Notes under the pieces: model-generated
Seen by the model: the letters and a program-made list of their open reading frames with translations, nothing else
The model's database searches: none
What the model was told of the DNA's origin: nothing
Program-made: the position numbers and the translations under genes
Source of the DNA: Luteibacter yeojuensis
GTDB taxonomy: Bacteria; Pseudomonadota; Gammaproteobacteria; Xanthomonadales; Rhodanobacteraceae
Direction: 5' to 3'
Length of the DNA stretch: 64,000 bases
NCBI RefSeq assembly: GCF_000964085.1
Contig: NZ_JZRB01000008.1
Span: 1-64,000, forward strand
Part shown: positions 14,800 to 23,181 of the stretch, piece after piece
Layout of the letters: each line of letters starts with the position of its first letter
How positions within the stretch are numbered: position 1 is the stretch's first letter

Positions 14800-15594
14800 A
14801 TGAACATCGACCTTTCCAAGCGCAGCGCTATCGTCACCGGTTCCACCGCCGGCATCGGCCTGGCCATCGCCCAGGGCCTCGCCGCCGCCGGCGCCAGCGT
14901 CGTCGTTACCGGCCGCACCCAGGGCCGCGTCGATGCCGCCATCGCCGAGATCAAGAAGCATGTGCCCGCCGCGAAGCTGAGCGGCGTCGCCGCCGACCTC
15001 GGTACCGCCGAAGGCGCCGCGGCGCTCATCAAGGCCGTGCCCAGCACCGACATCCTCGTGAACAACCTCGGCATCTTCGAGCCGAAGGGCTTCTTCGACA
15101 TCACCGACGAGGAGTGGTCGCGCTTCTTCGAAGTGAACGTCAACTCGGGCGTGCGCCTGTCGCGCCATTACGCCAAGGGCATGGCCGACCGTGGCTGGGG
15201 CCGCGTGCAGTTCATCTCCAGCGAATCGGCCCTGCAGATCCCCGCCGAGATGGTCCATTACGGCATGACCAAGACCGCCCAGCTCGCCGTCTCGCGCGGC
15301 CTGGCCGAGACGCTATCGGGCACCGGTGTCACCGTGAACTCGGTGCTCCCCGGCCCGACGCTGTCGGAAGGCGTGGGCGAGTTCTTCAACAAGATCGCGA
15401 AGGACCAGGGCAAGTCGCTCGAGGAAGTCGAGAAGGACTTCATCAGCACCCACCGCCCGACCTCGCTGATCGAACGCCTGCTGACGGTGGAAGAAGTGGC
15501 CAACATGTCGGTCTACCTCGCCTCCGAACAGGCCAGCGGCACCACCGGCGCCGCGGTGCGCGTCGACGGCGGCGTGGCCCGCCAGGTGGTCTGA
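14800..15594 (+). CDS. SDR-family NAD(P)-dependent oxidoreductase
   Basis: A classical short-chain dehydrogenase of 264 residues. It has the cofactor motif TGSTAGIG near residue 14, a serine in ISSESALQ and the catalytic YGMTK (Tyr and Lys) near residue 152. The usual NNAG reads NNLG. The residue after the second beta strand is Arg (VTGRTQGR), which favours NADP(H). Substrate is unknown. The ATG follows a GGAG at 14790; a longer open frame upstream is not coding-like. Its last codons form the first unit of a short direct repeat. Confidence 0.88.
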   Translation: MNIDLSKRSAIVTGSTAGIGLAIAQGLAAAGASVVVTGRTQGRVDAAIAEIKKHVPAAKLSGVAADLGTAEGAAALIKAVPSTDILVNNLGIFEPKGFFDITDEEWSRFFEVNVNSGVRLSRHYAKGMADRGWGRVQFISSESALQIPAEMVHYGMTKTAQLAVSRGLAETLSGTGVTVNSVLPGPTLSEGVGEFFNKIAKDQGKSLEEVEKDFISTHRPTSLIERLLTVEEVANMSVYLASEQASGTTGAAVRVDGGVARQVV

Positions 15595-15636
15595 ACCCGG
15601 CAGGTGGCTTAAACCTCCTGGTGGTTCAAACCCAGC
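15585..15636. repeat. Three imperfect 17-18 bp direct repeats
   Basis: Units beginning at 15585, 15603 and 15620 read GGTGGTCTGAACCCGGCA, GGTGGCTTAAACCTCCT and GGTGGTTCAAACCCAGCC. The first unit covers the last codons and stop of the SDR gene, suggesting tandem duplication of a gene end. Confidence 0.55.
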
Positions 15637-15638
15637 CA

Positions 15639-15685
15639 TGTGGGGGCGCGCTTGCGCGCGATCGCGCGCGAGCGCGCTCCCACAC
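15639..15685. repeat. Abutting inverted family A repeats
   Basis: TGGGGGCGCGCTTGCGCGCG meets its reverse-oriented partner with almost no spacer, giving a compact hairpin. It separates the SDR gene from the accessory patch that follows. Confidence 0.8.
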
Positions 15686-15722
15686 ACGTACACTGCTGCC
15701 CGGGGAAACCACCGGGGTCGGC

Positions 15723-16151
15723 ATGGCACGATTGATCTGGTTACGCGTCGCGATACTGGCAGGGACAACAGGCTGCACGAGCCACCCGCCGATGGTGCGC
15801 CCCGACGATAGGGCAGAACCGCCGGTCTCAACCACCTTCTGTGCCGTGCAAGCCGACCCGGCCGCGTTCGCCCATCGTCGTGTCTTCTTTCGCGCCGAAG
15901 TGATGAGCGACGGCATACACCGCACGATCATCACTGATCCGGCCTGCAGCGGTGGGATGGGTATCGATGACAATTCGGCGGAGAAGGCCATGGATGCGTT
16001 GAATGACGCGGTGCTTTCCGGCATTCCGGGTACGATCGACAAAACATTGCAAGCCCGCTTGACGGCCACCATCGAGCGGCCCAGGGGCCGGACGACGCTA
16101 GTGGTCGAGGCAGTCGACGATATCGTCGTCACGCCAAAGGACGTCCGATGA
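15723..16151 (+). CDS. Small exported or lipoprotein-like hypothetical protein
   Basis: A 142-residue protein with a basic start and hydrophobic segment ending AGTTGCTS, which could be a weak lipobox with Cys18 as the lipidated residue. The body contains two further cysteines (TTFCAVQ and DPACSGG) that may form a disulphide. No family is recognised. Its stop overlaps the next gene as ATGA, so it is translationally coupled to the first putative immunity gene. Confidence 0.65.
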   Translation: MARLIWLRVAILAGTTGCTSHPPMVRPDDRAEPPVSTTFCAVQADPAAFAHRRVFFRAEVMSDGIHRTIITDPACSGGMGIDDNSAEKAMDALNDAVLSGIPGTIDKTLQARLTATIERPRGRTTLVVEAVDDIVVTPKDVR

Positions 16152-16597
16152 TGGCTGGCCCCACTTGGGCAGAGGCCGAGCTACGGCGTTCACTCAATGA
16201 CGCTGTCGCGTCTGGCCGGTTAGCGGTGTCGGGTGACTTCGACGCTTTCGCTCAAGCCCTCGCGAACGTGTTCCCCTTCCCCAAGGGCCGCCTCGACTGG
16301 TGCAGGGTCCCCGGCGCGGAGGTCGTCCAAGCCAAGGGCGATGTCGCCGCGGCGTTCGTCGCCTTCCTGCGCAAAGCCGTGGGGCACGTCGACGCCGCGC
16401 AGCAGGTCGTCGTCCTGGGCGACAACCAGGTCCGATTCGCCGTCCTGGGTCCCATCGACGCAATTCTCGCCGCACTGCCGACGATCACAGCCTTCCCGCA
16501 ACACACCTATGTCTTCCCGTATCCTGGCGTCGCCTGGTGCGCGAGCCTTACGTCCGAGCACGACATGTGCTTCGGGTGCGCGCCCGCGCGGGATTAA
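16148..16597 (+). CDS. Putative immunity protein, copy 1
   Basis: A 149-residue soluble protein of unrecognised family, clearly paralogous to the protein at 18159-18620. The strongest match is the C-terminal 60 residues: a GDNQV-F--LG motif, then [13 protein letters not shown] and MCFG-APAR are shared. The second copy directly follows a polymorphic-toxin C-terminus, so this one is inferred to be a duplicated or orphan immunity gene. It starts at the ATGA overlap with the preceding gene and its TAA stop overlaps the stop of the convergent YchJ-like gene. Its GC content is like the host's, unlike copy 2. Confidence 0.65.
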   Translation: MMAGPTWAEAELRRSLNDAVASGRLAVSGDFDAFAQALANVFPFPKGRLDWCRVPGAEVVQAKGDVAAAFVAFLRKAVGHVDAAQQVVVLGDNQVRFAVLGPIDAILAALPTITAFPQHTYVFPYPGVAWCASLTSEHDMCFGCAPARD

Positions 16598-16986
16598 TCC
16601 ACGTCACCGTCGACGTAGTACCACCGCCCGTCTTCGCGGACGAAACGGCTCACTTCGTGCATCTTCTTCGCGCTGCCGCCGCCGTGGCGTAGGCGCGCGA
16701 TGAACTCGACCACTGCGGTATCGGGCGAGGGGTTTTCATGACGCTTCACTGTCAGCCCAAGCCACGTAGGCGTGGGTGACTGGTTGGCGAGATAGAGGGC
16801 AGGCGGCCGCGTCGAGGGATGCCACGATGCCAGCAGATAATCTTCCAGGCCTATCACGTACGCGCTGTAGCGCGAACGCATCAGCGCCTCGGCGGTAGGA
16901 GCGGGCTCGCCGCCATGCCAGCGACCGCAGCAGGCGGCATAGGGTTTGCCGCTGCCGCATGGGCAGCCGAGTTGGGTGTCGATCAC
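16594..16986 (-). CDS. YchJ-family (UPF0225) SEC-C motif protein
   Basis: A 130-residue protein with an N-terminal SEC-C zinc motif ([13 protein letters not shown]), then [11 protein letters not shown] and [10 protein letters not shown], both typical of the YchJ/UPF0225 family. The C-terminal [14 protein letters not shown] is also conserved. Zinc binding is expected from the family; function is unknown. It converges on the first putative immunity gene. Confidence 0.9.
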   Translation of the reverse strand: MIDTQLGCPCGSGKPYAACCGRWHGGEPAPTAEALMRSRYSAYVIGLEDYLLASWHPSTRPPALYLANQSPTPTWLGLTVKRHENPSPDTAVVEFIARLRHGGGSAKKMHEVSRFVREDGRWYYVDGDVD

Positions 16987-17018
16987 GCGAGGGGCTTCCG
17001 GGTCCAGGCCGAACGATT

Positions 17019-17519
17019 TTATCCGAGTACGGTGTTGAGGAATGCCCAGCTCTCTTCTGGCCCGAAGTCGCGTAGAGTCAGGTCACGAAGGCTTGTGCCT
17101 TTGCCGTTCAATATGCAGTCGACTTCGTCAGCTAGTTCTGCCGAAGCACCCACGAGAGTGACGTCGAATCCCGCCAGGATGGCGACAGGAAGCAAGGGGC
17201 TATAAGCGATCCACTCCGGTGATTTCCTGGCCGGGTTTTTCTCGTCCTCACCGAACACTTCCCAGCTATTGCCGATGAGCTCGGCGACCGGTTCGGGCTG
17301 GCCGACCGGCGCGTATCCGCAAACGAACCACCTCTCCGTTGCAGACGCGTGCGCGATCGCATCCCAGAGGACGCGCGGCATCCGGTGGATATCGTACATA
17401 TTGCGATCAAGCGCGGCCCCGCGCCAGCCAGGAAGGCGGAAAGCCCTGTTCGTACCCTCGCCTTCATCAAAGAAGTGCAATCTTGCAGCGGCAGCGGTCA
17501 TTGAGGGGACATTAGTCAT
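17019..17519 (-). CDS. Hypothetical protein abutting the toxin fragment
   Basis: A soluble protein of up to 166 residues with no signal or membrane segment. An internal ATG at the seventh codon ([11 protein letters not shown]) may be the true start. I do not recognise a family. It lies between the two immunity paralogues, on the opposite strand, and its 5' end touches the first base of the start-less toxin frame. A third immunity gene is possible but nothing in the sequence proves it. Confidence 0.6.
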   Translation of the reverse strand: MTNVPSMTAAAARLHFFDEGEGTNRAFRLPGWRGAALDRNMYDIHRMPRVLWDAIAHASATERWFVCGYAPVGQPEPVAELIGNSWEVFGEDEKNPARKSPEWIAYSPLLPVAILAGFDVTLVGASAELADEVDCILNGKGTSLRDLTLRDFGPEESWAFLNTVLG

Positions 17520-18148
17520 GGGGAGATGCGTCGCGTACTAGAACGTGGGCTTGGGCGGAGGAGGCGGGGGAGGCGGGGCTGGATAGCGCACCGTTCCGCT
17601 CGGTCGGCTCCGGGGCGGGTGGGATATCAGCGCCACTGGCACAAGCTGACGCTTCTGAAAAGATAGTCGTTTCGCAAGCCTATGGAGATCTCGCGGAGAG
17701 TGCCAGTGCAGCATCAGCGTACTCAGATGTTGCTTTGGGCAGCGTTCCGGGTGGCGATCTCCTCGGTTGTCAAGTCGACGGCTGCTCCCCGGCGGGTTGG
17801 ACATTTGCCGCGCTTGGCGCAATTCCTGGCGAAGGGATTGGGAAGGAGGGTCTCGTCCTCGCAGGCGGCAGGTTGGAGTTTAGTCAGGCCCGAAACGCAG
17901 CTCTAAGGTGGCTTGAGGCTCGCGGCTTCAAAGCAGCAACTCCGGTGTTAAACAGGTTCCCGACCGCTTCCAGAGGGCAGAGGGTGATTGGCCGCGCAAC
18001 AGAAGATGGCATGACGGGCTACCGCGTCGAATATGATGCGCGAAGCGGCGCCCATATCAACACTTTCTCTGGGAAGGAGAAGGAACACTTCTATTTTCAA
18101 GGCGATCAATCCACTGTTGATTCGATAACCAAGGGGCTAAACCGGTGA
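17516..18148 (+). pseudogene. Orphan polymorphic-toxin C-terminal fragment without a start
   Basis: An open frame of 211 codons begins right after a TAG stop (17513-17515) and holds no ATG or GTG before codon 74; the first conventional start is a TTG at 17735 with no ribosome site. The protein carries a pretoxin-like stretch (GCQVDGCSPAGWTFAALGAI then PGEGIGKEG), followed by about 85 residues rich in polar and charged residues with a GYRVEYDARSGAHINTF core. This layout is typical of the C-terminal ends of Rhs or CdiA/filamentous-haemagglutinin toxins. A putative immunity gene follows after 10 bp. The fragment is read as a displaced toxin tip kept as a silent cassette; nuclease activity is likely for this class but not shown. 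Confidence 0.7.
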
Positions 18149-18158
18149 GTGCTATCGC

Positions 18159-18620
18159 ATGACGGAAAGAACGCACAGCATGACGTGGGCGGAAGTGAAC
18201 CTTTTGGAGGCGCTCAGCGCCTATATCGCTATGGGAAGAGTCCGGACTACCAGAGACGTCGAAGGATTCTTCAGCGCCTTGCAGTCAGCATTTCCGTTTG
18301 GTGGAAATCGCATCGCATGGGAGGAGGTGCCCGGTGCTTCAATAATTTCCGCCCCAGCCGGCCTCGACCCCTCCGAGGCATTCGTACACTTTGTACGCAA
18401 TACTCTGGCTGGCGAGGACATAGGTGGTGAGCTAGTTGCTATCGGTGATAATCAGGTTAACTTCGCCATTCTCGGTCGGTTTGATGATTTGCTCGAGGTC
18501 ATGCCGCTGATCACAGGTTTTCCTCAGCACACATACGTGTTCCCGTTCCCATCACTTGACTGGTGTGCGAATCTCACGTTCGAAGATGTCATGTGTTTCG
18601 GAAGGGCGCCTGCTAGGTGA
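18159..18620 (+). CDS. Putative immunity protein, copy 2 (cognate to the toxin fragment)
   Basis: A 153-residue protein paralogous to the one at 16148-16597, with shared [14 protein letters not shown] and MCFG motifs. It starts 10 bp after the toxin fragment, the usual place of a cognate immunity gene. The ATG at 18159 gives MTERTHSMTWAE; a second ATG at 18180 matches the paralogue's N-terminus better. The gene has visibly lower GC and more A/T-ending codons than the genes around it, which suggests acquisition by transfer. The family name is not known to me. Confidence 0.68.
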   Translation: MTERTHSMTWAEVNLLEALSAYIAMGRVRTTRDVEGFFSALQSAFPFGGNRIAWEEVPGASIISAPAGLDPSEAFVHFVRNTLAGEDIGGELVAIGDNQVNFAILGRFDDLLEVMPLITGFPQHTYVFPFPSLDWCANLTFEDVMCFGRAPAR

Positions 18621-18799
18621 CGTACGGGTTGGTGTCATTCGGTTGCTCATTGACTGGGCTAGCGGAAGACGGGGCGGTCGCATCGTTCTCAACGTTGCGG
18701 CTATTGAAAAGATTGCGACGTCTCCACTTCACGCGCCTGGAAAGTGACGATTTCGGCTTGCAACGGGCGGAACTGTGCGAGGAAGTGAAAGCGAATTAG
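18617..18799 (+). CDS. Doubtful small ORF after the immunity gene
   Basis: A 60-codon frame beginning GTG that overlaps the immunity stop as GTGA. It has an N-terminal hydrophobic stretch (YGLVSFGCSLTGLA) and a basic middle. Another frame of similar length runs through the same DNA, and neither resembles a known protein. It may be debris of the transferred cassette. Confidence 0.25.
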   Translation: MTYGLVSFGCSLTGLAEDGAVASFSTLRLLKRLRRLHFTRLESDDFGLQRAELCEEVKAN

Positions 18800-18842
18800 C
18801 CGCCGTGGCCGGATTCGCTACGCATGTTCGAGGGTCAGGTCG

Positions 18843-19442
18843 ATGGTATCCGCAGCCTTCGTGTTGCTGGCATTCGCTGCTGTGCTTAACCACGTTTTGT
18901 CGATGATGTTCACGGAGCGTCTCGTTCGCTCGCTTGGAGGGACGCCTGATGAAGACAGGCCCTACCATCGCTATGCGACCCGAGCTCTGGTGGGCGCCCA
19001 CCCCGTTCCAGCTGGCTACCTTAACGTGCTTTGCTGGTTTCTCCGGATCACGACAGAGTTGCTCTTCGTCGCGTTCTGCGGGCTCCTCTACGTGACCTTC
19101 TCGGGCGTACAGGATGACTCGACGTGTGCTGCATGCCTGCTAGATCCCACTGCCAAGACGCCGCATTTTTGGCTTGGCTACCTGGGTGTCGTAAGCGTGC
19201 TTGCGGGCGTGAACGTCGCCGGTATGATGGTTTACCGGGCGGACGTGGATAAGCGAGAAGAGTCAGGTGCTCCCCTCGATGTGAGGAAGCTTCGCATGGC
19301 GCTCCGCATGATCTTCGTCGATGAGGCTGCCCCGATCGATCGCATGGCCCGGATCTTTCGCGGCATCACGCGCTGGGCCCTGCTCGTCGGCATCCTCTGC
19401 CTGGTCGGGTGGGCAGCCCTGGGCTGGCACGACGCGCTATGA
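18843..19442 (+). CDS. Hypothetical integral membrane protein
   Basis: A 199-residue protein with about four membrane segments: residues 2-24, roughly 60-85, 105-130 and 172-195. A cytoplasmic or periplasmic loop contains DDSTCAACLLDP, with a C-A-A-C pair that could be redox-active or structural. No family is recognised. It closes the accessory patch; its end overlaps the end of the convergent lipocalin gene by 6 bp. Confidence 0.7.
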   Translation: MVSAAFVLLAFAAVLNHVLSMMFTERLVRSLGGTPDEDRPYHRYATRALVGAHPVPAGYLNVLCWFLRITTELLFVAFCGLLYVTFSGVQDDSTCAACLLDPTAKTPHFWLGYLGVVSVLAGVNVAGMMVYRADVDKREESGAPLDVRKLRMALRMIFVDEAAPIDRMARIFRGITRWALLVGILCLVGWAALGWHDAL

Positions 19443-19937
19443 CACTGTACCCCCGGACAGGATCAGCGCCGACAGGTCGTAACCCATGGCCACGGCCTCT
19501 GCCTTGAGCCGCTCGACCGTGGCTTCGTCCAGCGTTGGCGTGCGCGACAGGATCCACAGGTACTTCCGCCCCGGCTGGCCCACCATCGACCACTGGTAGT
19601 TCTCGTCCAGGGCGATGACCCAGTAGTCGGCCCACACGAGCGGCAGCCAGCGCAGCCAGGGCGGCACGAAGGTCACCTCGAGCTTGCCGCGGGCGAAGGC
19701 CTCGGGGCGGCGGGCGACGCCCGTGCTGGCGATCTCGCCGCCTTCGGTGCCGCAGCGGTTCTCGACGGTGACCGTGCCGTCGACGTTGGGCGTGTAGCGG
19801 GCGGTGACGTTGCCCGTGCATTTCCGCTGGAAATACATGGGCAGGCGGGCGATTTCGTGCCACGTGCCGGCGTAGCGTTCGAGGTCCAGGTCGGCCACCG
19901 CGGTGACGGGGGTGGTCGCTATGCCGGGATGGGCCAT
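19437..19937 (-). CDS. Lipocalin family protein (Blc-like)
   Basis: A 166-residue lipocalin with the family signature LERYAGTWHEIARLPMYFQ, followed by NVTARYTPN and a WVIALDENYQWSMVG strand, then WILSRTPTLD. This matches bacterial lipocalins of the Blc group, which bind lysophospholipids or fatty acids. Unlike E. coli Blc it lacks a lipobox or clear signal peptide, so it may be cytoplasmic or begin at a different codon. It converges on the membrane-protein gene. Confidence 0.9.
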   Translation of the reverse strand: MAHPGIATTPVTAVADLDLERYAGTWHEIARLPMYFQRKCTGNVTARYTPNVDGTVTVENRCGTEGGEIASTGVARRPEAFARGKLEVTFVPPWLRWLPLVWADYWVIALDENYQWSMVGQPGRKYLWILSRTPTLDEATVERLKAEAVAMGYDLSALILSGGTVS

Positions 19938-20019
19938 GGCGTCGGTTCCGTTAAAGCGAACGCACTACGATGCCGATATCGGGTGAATCAGGTTTAAACC
20001 GCGCCACCGGAAAGGCTCC

Positions 20020-20457
20020 ATGGACCACGACGACACCCCCGCCAGACGTCCGCTTTTCACGCGGCTGCGCGAGCGGCTGGTGTCGCGCGGCGCGGCCCAC
20101 GTCGACCTGCTGGCCGGCCTCATCGTGGCCACGCCGGGCGGCTTCCGCATGCGCGAGGTGCCGTTGGCCCGGGTGTCCCGCGTCGAGGCCGGCAACCGCG
20201 ATAGCGGTAGCGATTCGTGGGATACCGTCTTCCTGTTCTTCCACGTCGACGATGACGAGACCCTCGTGTTGTCCGAAGCTGACAAGGGCTTCAAACAACT
20301 GGTAGCCGACCTGCGCGAGACATTCCCCGGCATCGAAGGCTGGGAATCCGCCATCCCGCCGGTGAAGTTCCAGCTGACGTCGGTGGATTTGTGGCGGCGG
20401 GATGTGGCGGAAGCGCCCGAGTCGACGGACCCCCCGGAACCGCCGGATCGCCTGTAG
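20020..20457 (+). CDS. Conserved hypothetical protein
   Basis: A 145-residue soluble protein. It has a predicted mixed alpha/beta core with a strongly acidic strand (VFLFFHVDDDETLVLSEADK) and a final helix before KFQLTSVDLWRRD; the last 15 residues are low complexity. No family is recognised. The TAG stop is supplied by a palindromic repeat that begins inside the last codons. It is convergent with hutD. Confidence 0.65.
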   Translation: MDHDDTPARRPLFTRLRERLVSRGAAHVDLLAGLIVATPGGFRMREVPLARVSRVEAGNRDSGSDSWDTVFLFFHVDDDETLVLSEADKGFKQLVADLRETFPGIEGWESAIPPVKFQLTSVDLWRRDVAEAPESTDPPEPPDRL

Positions 20458-20549
20458 GAGCCCACGCGTGGGCGACATCTTTTCGCGAAAGAGCCACAGG
20501 GCCTGTTGCGCTTCGCGAAAAGATGTCGCGCGCAAGCGCGCTCCTACAG
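20452..20549. repeat. Hybrid family A/B palindromic repeat
   Basis: Outer 9 bp arms TGTAGGAGC and GCTCCTACA enclose a left hairpin with the family B core (CCCACGCGTGGG), a 17 bp inner stem (CGACATCTTTTCGCGAA and its complement) and a right hairpin with the family A core (CGCGCAAGCGCG). Both convergent flanking genes end within it: the TAG stops of the 145-residue protein and of hutD are both the TAG of TGTAG. Confidence 0.85.
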
Positions 20550-21071
20550 GTAGATTGCCAGCGCTTTGGTGCCTGCGGTGAGGGCAAGGCTCGTGGCGTC
20601 GAAGACCGCATCGCCTGCCGTTACTGGCTGGCCATCGGCCGTGCCGTTTCCTTCGGCCACGTAAGCGATCTTCACGCCGTCGTACACCCCAGGCCCGTGC
20701 AGCACTTCAACGCGCGCGGTGCCCACCCCTCGCCGCACCATCAGGTTGAAGTCGCGCGTGGCGCCGCCGGCGAGGCGGACATCCACCGATGCTTCGCCGG
20801 GGAATGCAAAAGGCACCAGTGGCGCAGTGAGCGCATGTTCGCGTTCGCCATCGAGCACCATGGTGAAGCCTGCGCCATCGAGCAGCACGATGGTGCGATC
20901 GATGCCCGGGAACGTGGAGAAGGGCGAGGCCGTATCCACGTCCGCGATGCTCACGCGCCACGCGAAGGTGTCCATCGACGCACCTGGTGGTTCGACGGCC
21001 AGTTCGCGCGTGATGCCCAGGCCGTTCTTCCACGGCACGGCTTTCAACTGGTCGAAAGGAATGATGGTCAT
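20544..21071 (-). CDS. hutD: HutD-family protein
   Basis: A cupin-like protein of about 175 residues. It starts MTIIPFDQLKAVPWKNGLGITRE, a segment typical of HutD/Ves, and continues with ASPFSTFPGIDRTIVLLDG and FPGEASVDVRL. In Pseudomonas HutD acts with histidine-utilisation genes, but none is present here, so a hut role is not supported locally. The start overlaps the dinG stop as ATGA, making it the second gene of a dinG-hutD unit. Confidence 0.88.
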   Translation of the reverse strand: MTIIPFDQLKAVPWKNGLGITRELAVEPPGASMDTFAWRVSIADVDTASPFSTFPGIDRTIVLLDGAGFTMVLDGEREHALTAPLVPFAFPGEASVDVRLAGGATRDFNLMVRRGVGTARVEVLHGPGVYDGVKIAYVAEGNGTADGQPVTAGDAVFDATSLALTAGTKALAIYL

Positions 21072-23164
21072 GCGACGCGCTCGATCTCGCGGGCGAACGG
21101 CGGCAGCGCGCGCAGCATGCCGGTGCCGTAACGCTTGGTGATGACGCGGCGGTCGAGCAGCACGATGCGGCCCGTGTCGGTCTCGGTGCGGATCAGGCGG
21201 CCGCAGTACTGCGTGAGGATGCGCGTCGCATCCGGCACGCTCACCTCGATGAAGGGATTGCGGCCGCGCGATTCGAGCCACTCGGCGTACGTGGCCCCCA
21301 CCGGGTCGGTCGGCACCGCGAACGGCAGCTGGGTCACCACCACGGTTTCGCAAAGCTTGCCGGGCAGGTCCAGGCCTTCGCCAAACGAGGCCAGGCCAAA
21401 GATGGTGCTGCCCTTGCCGGCTTCGATGTCGGCGCAATGCTCGGCGATGAGCTGCGTCTTCGCCAGCGAACCCTGCGCACGCACCTTGCGCACGTGGTCG
21501 ATGGGCAGCACCTGCAGCACGCGGTCGAGCTTCGCGCGCGAGGTGAACAGCACGAGGTTGCCCGCATCCCAGTCCAGGTGCTTCGCCAGCCAGCTCGCCA
21601 CTTCACGCGCATGGCCTTCGCGGTCATCCGGCAGCGTGGCGAACGCGGGCACCTCCAGCCGGGCCTGCCGTTCCAGGTCGAACGGCGAGGGCAGGCTGAT
21701 GGTCACCGCTTCGTTCGGCAGGCCCACCGAATCGGCGAAGCCGCGGAAATTGCCGCCGGCGCTCAGCGTGGCCGAGGTGAGCACCACGGCTGAGGCGTTG
21801 TCCCATAGCACGGTGCGCAGCAGCCCACCCGCCGATACGGCGGAGGCATGGCAGATGAGGGCCTGGTCGGAGCCCATGCTGACCCACCGCGCGAGCGGCG
21901 GGCCGTTCTCGCGATCGTCGGTGGACCACGCGTACCACGTGCGCACCTGGCGTTCGAGGCGCTCCAGCGCCATGCCCAGTTCACGCGACAGCGCCTCCTG
22001 CGTGGGGCCACCGGCTTCCATCTCCACCACCGTGCGGCGCACGGTGCGCAGCCAGCGCTGCACGTCGCGCGTCACCGCATGCAGGAACGAAGCATGCACC
22101 TTCCAGTTCTCGGGCAACTGGCCCAGGGAGGCGCGGAACACAGGCTCGAGTTCACTGGACGAGGGCGTCCACGACAGGCGGATCTCGCGCTCCATCTCTT
22201 CCAGCGCGTTCGACATCTCGAGCAACTTCTCGTCGCCCTCCTCCAGCGTGAGGTTGCCGATGCTTTCCTTGTCGGTGAGCGAATACGCCGCGTGCACCTG
22301 GTTCTGCAGGCGGCCGATGCGGCGCACGGTGCTGGCGATGTGCACATCGGCCGCGCCGCGGTCGATGGCTTTCGACGGCACGTGGTGCGCTTCGTCGAAG
22401 ATGTAGAGCGTGTCTTCGGGCTTGGGCAGGATCACGCCGCCGAACGTGTCCTCGTCGCGCGGCATGGTGAGGTCGGCCAGCACGAGGTCCTGGTTGGCCA
22501 CCACGATGTCGGCTTCACCGATGGCGCGGCGCGCGAGGAAGAACGGGCACACCGCGAACGCGTTGCACTTGCGGCCCGTGCAGCCGCCGGCGCTGGTGGT
22601 GACCATGCCGCGGACGAGATCGGACAGCGGCTCGGGGCTGGTGTCGATGTCGCCGTTCCACTCGCGCGATTCGAAGGCCTTGCCGAGCTTTTCGATGGCC
22701 TTGGTATCGCGCTCGGCGGGCGGGCGTGACCACAGGGCGACGTCGGCATCGAAGTCGAAACCGCCCTGCGCGCTGGGCTCGCTGCTGGCCATGCGCAGGT
22801 TGCGCGGGCAGAGGTAGCGGGCACGGCCCTTGGCCAGCGCCACCTTGGCTTCCACGCCGCACAGGGCCATGAACTGGGGGATATCGCGCTGGACCAGCTG
22901 CTCCTGCAGCGCCACCGTGGCGGTGGCGATCACCAGTTTCTTCTTCTGCGCGCGCGCCACCTCGAGCCCACCGATGAGGTAGGCCATGGATTTACCGGTA
23001 CCGGTGGGCGCCTCGATGACGGCCGCGCCGGCCGGCTCGGCCAGCGCCTTGGCGACCTCGGCGATCATCTTCAGCTGCGACGGGCGCCCGCGGAAGCCCG
23101 CCAGGCCGTCCTTCAGGCGCGCATAGGCGGCGCGGATCGCGGCTTTGGTCTCTTCGGTGAGCAT
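21068..23164 (-). CDS. dinG: ATP-dependent DNA helicase DinG
   Basis: A 5'-3' superfamily 2 helicase of the XPD/DinG type, 698 residues, which unwinds D-loops and R-loops. It shows Walker A APTGTGKSMAYLIGG near residue 52, the DEAH box with FDEAHHVPSKA, and a four-cysteine 4Fe-4S site (one Cys in RARYLCPRNL, then GGCTGRKCNAFAVCPFF). Late helicase motifs include STIFGLASFGEGLDLPG and QYCGRLIRTETDTGR. The length and iron-sulphur spacing match DinG rather than YoaA. It is followed by hutD with a 4 bp overlap. Confidence 0.93.
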   Translation of the reverse strand: MLTEETKAAIRAAYARLKDGLAGFRGRPSQLKMIAEVAKALAEPAGAAVIEAPTGTGKSMAYLIGGLEVARAQKKKLVIATATVALQEQLVQRDIPQFMALCGVEAKVALAKGRARYLCPRNLRMASSEPSAQGGFDFDADVALWSRPPAERDTKAIEKLGKAFESREWNGDIDTSPEPLSDLVRGMVTTSAGGCTGRKCNAFAVCPFFLARRAIGEADIVVANQDLVLADLTMPRDEDTFGGVILPKPEDTLYIFDEAHHVPSKAIDRGAADVHIASTVRRIGRLQNQVHAAYSLTDKESIGNLTLEEGDEKLLEMSNALEEMEREIRLSWTPSSSELEPVFRASLGQLPENWKVHASFLHAVTRDVQRWLRTVRRTVVEMEAGGPTQEALSRELGMALERLERQVRTWYAWSTDDRENGPPLARWVSMGSDQALICHASAVSAGGLLRTVLWDNASAVVLTSATLSAGGNFRGFADSVGLPNEAVTISLPSPFDLERQARLEVPAFATLPDDREGHAREVASWLAKHLDWDAGNLVLFTSRAKLDRVLQVLPIDHVRKVRAQGSLAKTQLIAEHCADIEAGKGSTIFGLASFGEGLDLPGKLCETVVVTQLPFAVPTDPVGATYAEWLESRGRNPFIEVSVPDATRILTQYCGRLIRTETDTGRIVLLDRRVITKRYGTGMLRALPPFAREIERVA

Positions 23165-23181
23165 AGCCCACCAAGGTTACC

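Noticed and set aside
18556-18747. A second 63-codon frame after the immunity gene
   Set aside because: It overlaps the immunity gene and another short frame, and shows no ribosome site or recognisable protein.
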